DNA from: Eubacterium sp. MSJ-33
Lineage (GTDB): Bacteria; Bacillota; Clostridia; Lachnospirales; Lachnospiraceae
DNA: 64,000 nt
Direction of reading: 5' to 3'
Assembly: GCF_022174665.1 (NCBI RefSeq)
Contig: NZ_CP076562.1
Span: 1,780,525-1,844,524 of the forward strand
The notes below the pieces were generated by a model. It was not told the DNA's origin. It searched no databases and saw nothing but the letters and a program-made list of their open reading frames with translations. Each line of letters starts with the position of its first letter. Within the stretch, counting starts at the first letter, position 1. Made by a program: the position numbers and the translations under genes. Positions 36,563 through 45,083 of the stretch are shown piece after piece.

Positions 36563-36604
36563 GTGCCGTTTAAACGACCAAGTATGCCAGATGGGTTGTT
36601 TTAT
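36563..36604 (+). repeat. Copy 2 of the GTTTAAAC-core motif
   Basis: It reads GTGCCGTTTAAACGACCAA, then G, TATGCCA, G, ATG and, after two bases, TTGTTTT, in the same orientation as copy 1 at 32996. A 17-bp stem hairpin follows at once. The gap 36406-36660 otherwise shows no gene. The two copies lie 3,567 bp apart and enclose the nuclease, the CgeB-like gene and the DUF4143 remnant. Confidence 0.7.
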
Positions 36605-36650
36605 ATAAGAAATCCCGTATGAATTTTGTAATCCATACGGGATTTCTTAT
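36605..36650. terminator. Strong hairpin at the end of the flagellar glycan operon
   Basis: A perfect 17-bp inverted repeat (36605-36621 and 36634-36650, ATAAGAAATCCCGTATG and its complement) with a 12-base loop lies 11 bp beyond the stop codon of the transketolase C-subunit. The T-tract is weak on both strands, so its direction is uncertain. It may serve the long minus-strand operon or a plus-strand transcript from motif copy 2. Confidence 0.6.
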
Positions 36651-36660
36651 TTATCGGCAT

Positions 36661-37632
36661 TTATATTTTACATATTCTCTTAACACGCTGAGCAATCTGT
36701 ATGGCAGTCAATCCGCATTGTTCCAGCTGATATGTGTAAGTTCCTGGTGGAATAAACCGATCTTCTATACCTATAATTTCAATTGGTGCATGTTGTTTCA
36801 TTTTACACAAGCATTCGGCGACTGCCGATCCAAGTCCACCATAAATACTATGTTCTTCTACAGTCACAATATGTTTACTTTTTGCAGCATACTTTTTTAT
36901 GGTATCTGCATCCAATGGTTTAATTGTATGCATATTTATGACCGTCGAAGAAATCCCATCTGCCTGCAAAAATTCTGCTGCTTTAAGAGTCTGTGCTACC
37001 ATTGAACCCGTAGCAACAAAACAAATATCGTCACCTTCTCTCAGGCAAACCGCCTTACCTATCTCAAACTCATAATCCCCATTATATACAATTGGAGTAT
37101 TTACCGGACCTGTTAATCGTATATACGTCGGCTCCTTTGTTTCTGCCGCCGCCAGAAAGCACTTCACCATTTCCATGCAATCAGCCGGTGATACAACCAC
37201 TATATTAGGAAGTGCGCGCATAAACGCAACATCCTCAACGCTCATATGTGTAGCCCCCAAAATTCCGGCGCCAAATCCCGCTGTCAATCCTATCAGCTTT
37301 ACAGGAAGCTTCATATATGCCATATTCACTCGCACTTGATCTGCACATCTAGAAGTTGCAAAGCTGGCATATGTATTAACAAATGGGATAAATCCTTCCT
37401 TTGCAAATCCACCCGCTGCACCCACCATATTCTGCTCTGCAATACCAAAATTATACAAACGATCAGGGAATTGTCGATGGAATCTCTCCAATCCCGAGAA
37501 AAAACAAAGATCCGCAGTCAACATCAATACCTTTTCATTTGTGTTTCCCAATTCTATTGCAGCTTCGCCCAAAGCACCGCTCGGACCAAGTCGCGACCAA
37601 ATCCTTGCATTTCTTGATGTCATCTCAATCAT
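36661..37632 (-). CDS. Transketolase-like enzyme, C-terminal (pyrimidine-binding) subunit
   Basis: This 323-residue second half of a split transketolase has a pyrimidine-binding domain with ELGNTNEKVLMLTADL, NFGIAEQNMVGAAGGFA (the catalytic Glu and surrounding loop) and FVNTYASFATSRCADQ. A C-terminal domain contains VTVEEHSIYGGLGSAVAE. The start overlaps the end of the N-subunit gene by 4 bp (ATGA). Transketolases move a two-carbon ketol unit onto an aldehyde using ThDP. Its operon partners, LuxC and LuxE, can make an aldehyde, so here the pair may extend an acyl-derived aldehyde rather than serve the pentose phosphate path. That is inference. Confidence 0.88.
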   Translation of the reverse strand: MIEMTSRNARIWSRLGPSGALGEAAIELGNTNEKVLMLTADLCFFSGLERFHRQFPDRLYNFGIAEQNMVGAAGGFAKEGFIPFVNTYASFATSRCADQVRVNMAYMKLPVKLIGLTAGFGAGILGATHMSVEDVAFMRALPNIVVVSPADCMEMVKCFLAAAETKEPTYIRLTGPVNTPIVYNGDYEFEIGKAVCLREGDDICFVATGSMVAQTLKAAEFLQADGISSTVINMHTIKPLDADTIKKYAAKSKHIVTVEEHSIYGGLGSAVAECLCKMKQHAPIEIIGIEDRFIPPGTYTYQLEQCGLTAIQIAQRVKRICKI

Positions 37633-38444
37633 AAACCTTTTCCAACCTCTTCCATTGCCTGTTGATACTGCTGTTGTGATAACCTTGCATTATGGAATCT
37701 CCAATTATTCTCCATAAAGGAAACTCCTTTTCCCTTTATTGTCTCTGCTAAAATCACAAATGGCTTTTTGGGCTTTTTGTTATACGCTTGGAGCAAAGCG
37801 GTTATATCATGTCCATCTACTTTCATCACATCCCAACCAAAGCTCTTCCATTTTTCCTCCATCGGACACATATTCATAATATCATCTGTATAACCATCAT
37901 ACTGGATCCGATTTATATCGACAATTGCCACTACATTATCAAGCATAAAATGTGCCGCACTCGCCGCTGCCTCCCACACAGCTCCCTCATCGCATTCTCC
38001 ATCGCCTAAAAACACAAAAACACGTGACTCATTGTTCCTCTTCCTTTTTAATGCCAATGCCGTCCCAACGCCAAGCGATAATCCCTGTCCTAAACTCCCA
38101 CTTGCATATTCAATACCCGGCAATCCATTTAAAGAAGGATGTCCGGATAATTTAGATCCATTTTTCTTGAATTCCTTTAGACAATCTTCCGAAATAATCC
38201 CTGCCTCAACCAACGCAGGATAAAGTGCCAAAGCTGCATGTCCTTTACTCAATATCACGCGGTCTCTGCCTTCCCATTCCGGGTTTGCGGGATCATAACG
38301 AAGAACACCACAATATAATGCTGCCAGCATTTCTGCCATCGACAGACTCCCGCCTAGATGCGCGCCTATATTTCCAGTCTCATAAGTCATCTGAATTATA
38401 TTTTTCCTGATATTCATTGCCGCTTTCCGACATCTCTCTATCAT
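37629..38444 (-). CDS. Transketolase-like enzyme, N-terminal (ThDP-binding) subunit
   Basis: This 271-residue first half carries the diphosphate-binding site: SKGHAALALYPALVEAG, HPSLNGLPGIEYASGSLGQGL and the ThDP motif GDGECDEGAVWEAA ending in DINRIQYDG. Only the residues for cofactor binding and the first active-site half are here; the catalytic Glu lies in the C-subunit. Split transketolases occur in secondary metabolism and polysaccharide loci as well as in central metabolism. The gene is 3 bp after the SDR gene and overlaps its partner, so the pair is clearly part of this operon. Confidence 0.9.
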   Translation of the reverse strand: MIERCRKAAMNIRKNIIQMTYETGNIGAHLGGSLSMAEMLAALYCGVLRYDPANPEWEGRDRVILSKGHAALALYPALVEAGIISEDCLKEFKKNGSKLSGHPSLNGLPGIEYASGSLGQGLSLGVGTALALKRKRNNESRVFVFLGDGECDEGAVWEAAASAAHFMLDNVVAIVDINRIQYDGYTDDIMNMCPMEEKWKSFGWDVMKVDGHDITALLQAYNKKPKKPFVILAETIKGKGVSFMENNWRFHNARLSQQQYQQAMEEVGKGL

Positions 38445-38447
38445 AGC

Positions 38448-39188
38448 TTAAATTCCCCCGTCTACACGAATGATCTGCCCTGTCATATAGCTTGAAAGAT
38501 CGCTTCCAAGAAATGCAATAACATTTGCGATTTCCTCCGGTTTTCCCGCTCTTTTCATAATCGTATTTTCCAAAACGCGTTCCTTCAGCGATTTCTCTAT
38601 TTGATCTCCCATATCTGTATCGCAGACTCCCGGAGCTATTGCATTTACGCGAATACCATACTGCCACAGTTCATGTGCAAGTTGTCTTACTCCACCTAAG
38701 ATAGCTGCCTTACTCGCCGCATATTCATACTGTGCCGGTACTCCATCCAACGCAGCCACCGATGCAATTTGAATAATGCTTCCACTATGATTTCTGCTCA
38801 TCAACCTTGAAATATACTGGGTCATTAACGTTGTCCCCCAAAAATTCACATCAAATACATGCTTCATCTTTTCTATAGAAGACATCTGAAAACTAGTGCT
38901 GGCGTCTGCAACCCCTGCAAGATTAACCAAAATATCAATCTGTTTGCTCTGTTTGCGAATTAATTTAATTCCTTCTTTAATCGTAGCTTCGTCAACTACA
39001 TCAAAATAAACCGGAAATATTCGAACATCGTTTTCCTGTGCCAATATCTCCAGCTCCTGTTCAAAGCCTTCATCCTGTGTCCTTGCACAAGCGAAAATGT
39101 CTGCACCGTTTTTTGCAAATATTTCTACTGTCTTTTTCCCTATTCCTCGTCTAGCTCCTGTTATTACCGCCGTTTTTCCTTGTAACAT
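38448..39188 (-). CDS. Short-chain dehydrogenase/reductase (FabG-like)
   Basis: This classical SDR of 246 residues has the cofactor motif TGARRGIGKKT near 9-19, NLAG near 88, the catalytic serine in IIQIASVAAL, YEYAASKAA with the Tyr and Lys, and the VNAIAPGVCDTDM loop. The start at 39188 follows GAGGAG and lies 14 bp after the end of the LuxC gene. The frame open to 39236 runs into that gene. FabG-like enzymes reduce 3-keto or 2-hydroxyketo groups. Beside LuxC and the transketolase, it could reduce the ketone formed by ketol transfer. The substrate is not visible from sequence. Confidence 0.88.
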   Translation of the reverse strand: MLQGKTAVITGARRGIGKKTVEIFAKNGADIFACARTQDEGFEQELEILAQENDVRIFPVYFDVVDEATIKEGIKLIRKQSKQIDILVNLAGVADASTSFQMSSIEKMKHVFDVNFWGTTLMTQYISRLMSRNHSGSIIQIASVAALDGVPAQYEYAASKAAILGGVRQLAHELWQYGIRVNAIAPGVCDTDMGDQIEKSLKERVLENTIMKRAGKPEEIANVIAFLGSDLSSYMTGQIIRVDGGI

Positions 39189-39202
39189 ATCAACTGACTC
39201 CT

Positions 39203-40432
39203 CTATATCCCAACTCTTATGGTTCTTGTCAAGCACTCCATAATATTATAACCATCCCATATTAATTCAAAATCCATTGTCTTTCCAATCGGAACTATTC
39301 GATCCACACCCTTAATTCCAGACAGAAGCAGTTTAGTAAGATTTTTCCGGTCACCCAAATAGCCGATTGTCTGGCAATGTGTATTATCACACAAATTTCG
39401 AATCTCCATAATATCGTCGCAATCATACTCAAAGAAAAATCCCGAATGGCTCTTCCACTGCATCAGCGAAGCATCCACATTATTTACATGCATCCGCGTA
39501 ATATAATTGTCTCCCATGTCTATGAGTTCTGCCTTTTCTAGTCCGATTGCTGCCAGGTAACTGTTTGTCAGCTTATTAATACCCATAATCGGCTGAAATT
39601 GATATTTTTCCTTCACAAGCTTGTGCTCATACTCCCAAAACAGCTGTTTAGCCTCTTCCTTTTTAGTACCAAGCCAAATCAAAACACTTGGGCTTGTACA
39701 CGCATTTTGGTCAGAAAGATAGGTGTCATTATAAAAATCCTGTGCAAACGCTTTTTTCTTTTCCAGATTCATATAAACATCACTATCAATCACTGCCAAT
39801 GAATATCTGTCAGCAAATGTGATTTCCACCGTTCTCGGTCTGATTGGTGATTGACGAATCTCCGAGATTGTAGCATCCCCGCCCCAAATTACTCGTACAT
39901 CTGCTATTTGAGAAAACCAATCATTTACAGCCTTGTCATGTCCGTACTGTACAAGGCATACATATGGTTTTACATCCTCAAATGTCCGCAGACACGCATT
40001 CAATACATCATTTATTATCCTAACTTGTGGAAATTCCTTTGAAGGGACCCGGACAATACAAGCATTTCCGGTAAGCAGACCTGCTACCATAGAATACGCA
40101 TAATTAACCGCAACATTCGATGGCGCAATATGAAAGGTTATCCCACGGCCTACATGAATATCGCCATCTTTATCCACAAACTTTCTCTTCAGCTCTGTTA
40201 AATGTGCCTTTCGAATCCAAAATGCAAACGTCACAATATCAGGATATGCTTTTGCCTCTGATGAGGCGAGCAAAGACTTAGATACCATATTCAAATAATC
40301 TACAACCAAGTCCGAAAAAGGCTCTAAAACAGGAATCCGTGTCATTCTCTTAACTAACAGTGCATCTCCAACCAAAAATTGTACGCTGTCCAATACAGAT
40401 ATATCATTTTCACTTACTAAATTCTGCTGCAT
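39203..40432 (-). CDS. LuxC-type acyl-CoA/acyl-protein reductase
   Basis: This aldehyde-dehydrogenase-fold enzyme reduces an acyl thioester to an aldehyde with NADPH. About 409 residues. The acyl-accepting cysteine sits in SDQNACTSPSVLIW (about C245), as in LuxC. Other family features are VGRGITFHIAPSNVAVN and WGGDATISEIR. The ATG at 40432 overlaps the LuxE gene by 23 bp; an ATG at 40462 is also possible and neither has an ideal ribosome site. LuxC works in a complex with LuxE, which is encoded just upstream. No luciferase (LuxAB) or LuxD gene is present, so the aldehyde must be used for synthesis, probably of the flagellar glycan. Confidence 0.9.
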   Translation of the reverse strand: MQQNLVSENDISVLDSVQFLVGDALLVKRMTRIPVLEPFSDLVVDYLNMVSKSLLASSEAKAYPDIVTFAFWIRKAHLTELKRKFVDKDGDIHVGRGITFHIAPSNVAVNYAYSMVAGLLTGNACIVRVPSKEFPQVRIINDVLNACLRTFEDVKPYVCLVQYGHDKAVNDWFSQIADVRVIWGGDATISEIRQSPIRPRTVEITFADRYSLAVIDSDVYMNLEKKKAFAQDFYNDTYLSDQNACTSPSVLIWLGTKKEEAKQLFWEYEHKLVKEKYQFQPIMGINKLTNSYLAAIGLEKAELIDMGDNYITRMHVNNVDASLMQWKSHSGFFFEYDCDDIMEIRNLCDNTHCQTIGYLGDRKNLTKLLLSGIKGVDRIVPIGKTMDFELIWDGYNIMECLTRTIRVGI

Positions 40433-41504
40433 AGGTATCACTACACCCCCGTATTTCAGCATTTTTCAGCCGTCCGAATACTTTAAAATATTTTCCTTTT
40501 CTCCCACACGGGCAATCATCCTCCCCCAATAGCATCCCCTCATCCTCCGTAATCAAGGAATGGCCCGGATAAGACTCGGGAATCGTTGATATAACCTGAA
40601 TAATCCCCCTCTCTCCTATTTCACAAAGAGAAAAGTCTTCCGGTCTGCGAACCAACACATCCGAAAAAATACTTGCGTGCAAATGCCCACATTCACACTG
40701 CATATAAATACATCCGGTCTGTTCTACCATACCATAATAATCATGCACATCTGACAAGCCACACACTTCCCCCAACCGCTCTCGAAATTGCTCAGGTCTA
40801 ACCGCTTCATGAATCAGCTTCTTCCAACCGCCTCCATGAATCAACACAGCATTCGATAGATCAAACAAAATACCCTGCTCCTTCAAGCGTAACAGTTCCT
40901 TATAAAAATACTGCCATATCATAAATGTGAATCCAAAAAGCAGAATTTTTTGACCTGCATATTTCTCTAAAAAAGCGCGAAGCCCTTCGACATCCAACTC
41001 CATATTGTCATTCAGGGCATAGATTATCTTTGACCCAAACATAGAAAAGCCTAAAATACCAGCCCCTCTCGCAGAAAACATAGTTCGATTTTTCAATACA
41101 GATGGACAATCCAGAATAATCATCGGCATCCTGCCGGAACCTGTAAATTCATTTACAATCTTCACCATCGTCTTTTGCTGATTCGAAGCAGTTGTACGAT
41201 CCAAATATATCCGGGAAACGGCCTGTCCGGTCGTGCCGGATGACGTCATAGTCTTTACAATCAATTCATCCGATACACTCTTTAGACTAAGTTCCTTGAA
41301 TAATCGAACAGGAAGAAAAGGAAGCTGCTCATATGTCTCAACTCGGCAGGCATCAAATTGTAAGCTCTGCAGGATTTTTGCATATTCTGCACAATTCTTT
41401 TTATGAAATTCTGTAAGCTCTGTTAATCTTTGTGTTAAAAGCTTCTGCTTTTGTGATTTTTCCAAAGAAAACGGAGATATATTCAACAACTCTTTATAGT
41501 CCAT
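40410..41504 (-). CDS. LuxE-type acyl-protein synthetase
   Basis: This adenylate-forming enzyme of 364 residues activates a carboxylic acid with ATP, carries it on its own cysteine and passes it to LuxC. The phosphate-binding loop is MTSSGTTGQA (86-95). The acyl-carrying cysteine is C354 in EIRGCSDTY at the C-terminus, as in luminous bacteria. A cluster of Cys and His (YMQCECGHLH and DDCPCGRKG) suggests a zinc site, as in PaaK-like relatives. It overlaps the LuxC gene and follows the AMP-ligase gene by 28 bp. The acid it activates need not be a long fatty acid; short hydroxy acids are plausible here. Confidence 0.9.
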   Translation of the reverse strand: MDYKELLNISPFSLEKSQKQKLLTQRLTELTEFHKKNCAEYAKILQSLQFDACRVETYEQLPFLPVRLFKELSLKSVSDELIVKTMTSSGTTGQAVSRIYLDRTTASNQQKTMVKIVNEFTGSGRMPMIILDCPSVLKNRTMFSARGAGILGFSMFGSKIIYALNDNMELDVEGLRAFLEKYAGQKILLFGFTFMIWQYFYKELLRLKEQGILFDLSNAVLIHGGGWKKLIHEAVRPEQFRERLGEVCGLSDVHDYYGMVEQTGCIYMQCECGHLHASIFSDVLVRRPEDFSLCEIGERGIIQVISTIPESYPGHSLITEDEGMLLGEDDCPCGRKGKYFKVFGRLKNAEIRGCSDTYAAEFSK

Positions 41505-41532
41505 TTTTATTCGGCTCCCACTATCAAACTGA

Positions 41533-42942
41533 TTAACTGTAATATTTTGTCAACTCATTATATAAAGTTTTTCCGGCATCATTTTTCGGTATCGCACCTA
41601 TCACGATCGTCTTAAAGGCTGCCGGATTTAGTTTTGTCATATCTGCTATAAATGCCCGAACCGGATCTGCATATGCTGCATCGGTTACGAATAAATACAT
41701 ATGATCATCCACCCCTGCGCTTGCACATTCTATACCAAAGTGCCCTTTAATCAATCGATCAATCTCGTCGAGATTGACCCGATTTCCATAAATCTTAAGA
41801 AATCGTTTTTTTCTGCCAACAATATAATAATACCCGTCTTCATCCATCCGAGCCATATCGCCGGTCTGCAGAATACCGTTGCGTTCATCCCCCTTCGCCA
41901 AATCATCAACACACTCTGCGTATCCAAGTGTAACATTTGGCCCCTCATAAACAAGTTCTCCTGTGACTTGCGGTATAGTCACATCATTTCCTTTTACATC
42001 AATCAAACGAAAACGCCCACCCGGAATTGCAATTCCCATAGAACCACACTTTTCCAAAGCTTTATCGGCCGGCAGATATCCCATACGTGCTGTTGCCTCA
42101 CACTGACCATACATAATAACAAGCTTCTTATGCATTGTTTCTGCATATTCTGCGAATTTCTTATGCAGCTTCGGAATCAATTTTCCTCCCGCTTGCGTCA
42201 TATATCGTAAAGATGGCAGCTCCATACGATAAAACCGCAGCCGGTCAAGCATTTCATAAGTGTACGGCACCCCTCCAAAAGAGGTTGCTTCATATTCCCT
42301 AAAAAACGACCAGAATTCCTTTTGCATCAATCCTTTTTCTGTTACCAGTAAAGTCGCTCCGACCATAAAATGACTATTTATAATTGACAATCCATAGGTA
42401 TAATTCATAGGCAAAGTTGTGATTGGTCTCTCTGTCTCTGAAAGTTCCAGATACTCCACGATTGCTTTCGCATTTGACTGAACATTCTCATAGCTTTGTC
42501 TTACAAACTTTGGGCTTCCGGTCGACCCTGACGTTGTCAAAAGCAAACATAACTCGTCATACAGTGTATGTTCCAGCTTATATGGGGTTCGAAGCAATAC
42601 ATAATCGTATAATATTATTTCTTCCTGCATCCCATCCAGACTTGGTGCCATACCCACAGGAGCCCAGATAAACTCCGGCTGATATCTCTGCAACAGTTCC
42701 AATAACAAAGTATTTTCCATATTCGCATTCAACAAAACAGGGACACTGCCATGTTGAATAAATGAAGCATATCCCACAATTGAACCAATTGAATTCCGAC
42801 ATAGACAAAAAATCAGACTTCTTCTGCCAACAGCTGCCGCCAATTGATTTCCGGCCTGTATTAGCTCTCCATAAGTTACCATCGAACCATATTCATCTAT
42901 GATTGCATTATTACTTTCGTATCGATCAAATCTCCACATCAT
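41533..42942 (-). CDS. AMP-forming acyl-CoA/acyl-ACP ligase
   Basis: An ANL-superfamily enzyme of 469 residues, a little shorter than usual. The P-loop is LLTTSGSTGSPKF (134-146). IMYGQCEATARMGYLP is the adenine-binding region, LQTGDMARMDEDGYYYIVGRKKRF the hinge region, and K458 (NDAGK) the C-terminal catalytic lysine, so it looks fully active. It overlaps the end of the acyl carrier protein gene by 17 bp. It most likely loads a carboxylic acid onto that carrier protein. Together with LuxE this makes two separate acid-activating enzymes in one operon, which is unusual. Confidence 0.88.
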   Translation of the reverse strand: MMWRFDRYESNNAIIDEYGSMVTYGELIQAGNQLAAAVGRRSLIFCLCRNSIGSIVGYASFIQHGSVPVLLNANMENTLLLELLQRYQPEFIWAPVGMAPSLDGMQEEIILYDYVLLRTPYKLEHTLYDELCLLLTTSGSTGSPKFVRQSYENVQSNAKAIVEYLELSETERPITTLPMNYTYGLSIINSHFMVGATLLVTEKGLMQKEFWSFFREYEATSFGGVPYTYEMLDRLRFYRMELPSLRYMTQAGGKLIPKLHKKFAEYAETMHKKLVIMYGQCEATARMGYLPADKALEKCGSMGIAIPGGRFRLIDVKGNDVTIPQVTGELVYEGPNVTLGYAECVDDLAKGDERNGILQTGDMARMDEDGYYYIVGRKKRFLKIYGNRVNLDEIDRLIKGHFGIECASAGVDDHMYLFVTDAAYADPVRAFIADMTKLNPAAFKTIVIGAIPKNDAGKTLYNELTKYYS

Positions 42943-43162
42943 ATTTCTTTAATATTTCAATCCCTTTCTCAAACGAACTAAAATCAATAATATCATCCGT
43001 ATCCATCATAATATCAAATTCATCTTCAATCGCTGCAACCAATCCCATATGCCCAACAGAATCCCACTGCTGGATTGCCTGATATTCCAATCCCGGCAAA
43101 ATATCCTCACTAATTCCAAACGTCTCCACAAATGCATTTACATATTTTTCCTTATTTGTCAT
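42926..43162 (-). CDS. Acyl carrier protein
   Basis: This 78-residue acidic four-helix carrier protein has S35 in QQWDSVGHMG as the phosphopantetheine site, within the usual W/L-DS motif. The rest (AIEDEFDIMMDTDDIIDFSS) is typical of helices II and III. It lies between the GNAT and the AMP-ligase genes and overlaps the ligase. It is not in a fatty-acid synthesis operon, so it is a dedicated carrier, as in glycan loci that attach unusual acyl groups to amino sugars. The acyl group it carries is not known. Confidence 0.92.
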   Translation of the reverse strand: MTNKEKYVNAFVETFGISEDILPGLEYQAIQQWDSVGHMGLVAAIEDEFDIMMDTDDIIDFSSFEKGIEILKKYDVEI

Positions 43163-43174
43163 AATCCGTTCTCC

Positions 43175-43891
43175 TTAATTATGTTTGATAAATGTATGTA
43201 TAATACTCTCTGGTATATAACCATTCATTGTCAATGCGCGAAGCTGAAAAATGTTATTCGTCGATACACTCGCCCGAACCTTTTTCCCGCCTCGTTCCTT
43301 CACCGCCTGCGGAACCTTTACGACTGTTCCCAAACCGCCTTTCTGATATTCCTTATACATTCCGCCGAGGAAAGAATCATATTCTTTGTTCTCTGCCTCC
43401 CTCAACGCAAAAAATCCAATCACTTTATCCTTATATAGATACTTTACAAATTCTGTTCCCCGCGCATACTCATCCTGTACCCAGTTTACATATCGTTTTT
43501 TAGCCATCTCCCATGTAAAATAAGGATCCAGAAAAATACGGTCACTGTCAAACATTCCCTTCCGGATTTCCCCACACAGAACATCCACATCTGCCTTGTC
43601 CATGGTTGCTGTATCGACTGCATCCCGAAGCCTTTTCTGAATCGGCGAATAACTTACTTCATGCAGATCATGATACAACGTTACCATATCTTCTATATAT
43701 GCATATCCCAAATCCTGAAGCTGAAAGATCAAATCCGTCCTTGAGACCGGAAGCTTCACTACCATATATCCCGCACTCTGATCCTGCAATATATGGCTTA
43801 CCCGATCCGCTGTGTCATGTTCCTCGATTGTAATCTCTATTGTATTGGTTTCAAGATTTCTCTTTTCCCATATTGCATCGACAATCTTCAT
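43175..43891 (-). CDS. GNAT N-acyltransferase, WecD/RffC-like (possible PseH substitute)
   Basis: This 238-residue protein has an N-terminal half of α/β type and a GNAT half from about 110. DRIFLDPYFTWEMAKKRYVNW resembles WecD, which acetylates dTDP-4-amino-4,6-dideoxygalactose. The acyl-CoA/pantetheine-binding loop is YKEYQKGGLGTVVK, followed by VRASVSTNNIFQLRALTMNGY. It sits between the WecE-like aminotransferase and the acyl carrier protein. I infer that it N-acylates a 4-amino-sugar, possibly with the acyl group on that carrier. It is also the only N-acyltransferase candidate for the PseH step of the pseudaminic acid path in this window. Confidence 0.75.
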   Translation of the reverse strand: MKIVDAIWEKRNLETNTIEITIEEHDTADRVSHILQDQSAGYMVVKLPVSRTDLIFQLQDLGYAYIEDMVTLYHDLHEVSYSPIQKRLRDAVDTATMDKADVDVLCGEIRKGMFDSDRIFLDPYFTWEMAKKRYVNWVQDEYARGTEFVKYLYKDKVIGFFALREAENKEYDSFLGGMYKEYQKGGLGTVVKVPQAVKERGGKKVRASVSTNNIFQLRALTMNGYIPESIIHTFIKHN

Positions 43892-43915
43892 TGCTTTCTA
43901 CACATCTCCGTTCTC

Positions 43916-45046
43916 TTAGCTGCAATAAAAATCATTTATCTTATTTACGATATATTCCCGATCCTCCGGCAACAATCCATAATATAATGGTAACCGTACC
44001 AATCGTTCACTCTCTACGGTCGTATAAGCATCAACGCCGGAAAATCTTCCAAACCGCATCCCTGCCTCCGCAGAGTGAAGCGGAATGTAATGAAACACAG
44101 CAGTTATACCATTCTCTTTCAAATATGCAATCATTGAAGATCGCTGCTCAATATTTCTTGTCTTTATGTAAAACATATGAGCATTATGTTCACATACTTC
44201 CGGGATTTTAGGCAGTTCCAACAAGCCTTGTTCTTCTAAAGGTTTTAACTGTTTATTATAAAATCTCCATGAATCCATACGGTTCATATTAATCTCATCT
44301 GCAAGCTCTAACTGTGCATACAAATATGCCGCATTTAAATCACTTGGCAAATAGCTGCTGCCAAAATCCACCCATGTATATTTATCTACCTGGCCTCTGA
44401 AGAATTTTGATCGATTTGTCCCTTTTTCTCTCAAAATTTCCGCTTTCTCTATATACTTAGAATCGTTGATTACCAGCGCTCCACCTTCTCCCATCGAATA
44501 GTTCTTTGTCTCATGAAAGGAAAAACACCCAAAATCTCCGATTGTTCCAAGATATCTGCCTTTATATGTACTCATAATACCCTGGGCAGCATCCTCAATC
44601 ACCTTGAGACGATATCGCCTTGCAATATCCATGATTGTATCCATCTCACAGGCAACGCCTGCATAATGAACAACCATGATTGCCTTCGTCTTATCTGTAA
44701 TCGCAGCTTCTATTTTCGTTTCATCGATATTCATTGTATCCGGTCTAATATCTACAAAAACAGGCGTAGCCCCTGTCAATACAATCGCAGTCGCGGTACT
44801 TGAAAACGTATAGCTTGGAAGTATCACTTCATCTCCCATATGAAGATCACATAAAATCGCAGCCATTTCCAATGCACTTGTCCCACTTGTTGTCAACAGC
44901 ACCTTCTGCACGCCAAAACGGTCTTCCATCCATGCGGAGCATTTTTTTGTAAATTCCCCATCTCCGCATATCTTCTTATTTTCAACTGCCTGTTTGATAT
45001 ATTCTAATTCTTTCCCCGTATAGGGCGGTACATTAAAGCTTATCAT
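43916..45046 (-). CDS. Sugar aminotransferase, WecE/RffA-like (DegT family)
   Basis: This PLP enzyme of 376 residues has LTTSGTSALEMAAIL near 51-65, EDAAQGI near 151-157 and the Schiff-base lysine K181 in FSFHETKNYSMGEGG, the WecE/RffA signature. WecE makes dTDP-4-amino-4,6-dideoxygalactose from the 4-keto sugar. With the adjacent WecD-like GNAT this gives an N-acylated 4-aminosugar. The 4-keto donor from RfbA/RfbB is not encoded here, so substrate identity rests on similarity. It precedes the Lux-type genes in one operon and is distinct from PseC at 46611 and from the DegT enzyme at 53978. Confidence 0.9.
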   Translation of the reverse strand: MISFNVPPYTGKELEYIKQAVENKKICGDGEFTKKCSAWMEDRFGVQKVLLTTSGTSALEMAAILCDLHMGDEVILPSYTFSSTATAIVLTGATPVFVDIRPDTMNIDETKIEAAITDKTKAIMVVHYAGVACEMDTIMDIARRYRLKVIEDAAQGIMSTYKGRYLGTIGDFGCFSFHETKNYSMGEGGALVINDSKYIEKAEILREKGTNRSKFFRGQVDKYTWVDFGSSYLPSDLNAAYLYAQLELADEINMNRMDSWRFYNKQLKPLEEQGLLELPKIPEVCEHNAHMFYIKTRNIEQRSSMIAYLKENGITAVFHYIPLHSAEAGMRFGRFSGVDAYTTVESERLVRLPLYYGLLPEDREYIVNKINDFYCS

Positions 45047-45083
45047 TCATTCCCCACTCTTTCTGTTCTATGCTGATCAATTT

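Noticed and set aside
39203..41504. Bioluminescence (lux) operon
   Set aside because: LuxC and LuxE are present, but LuxA, LuxB and LuxD are not, and the neighbours are sugar and carrier-protein genes.
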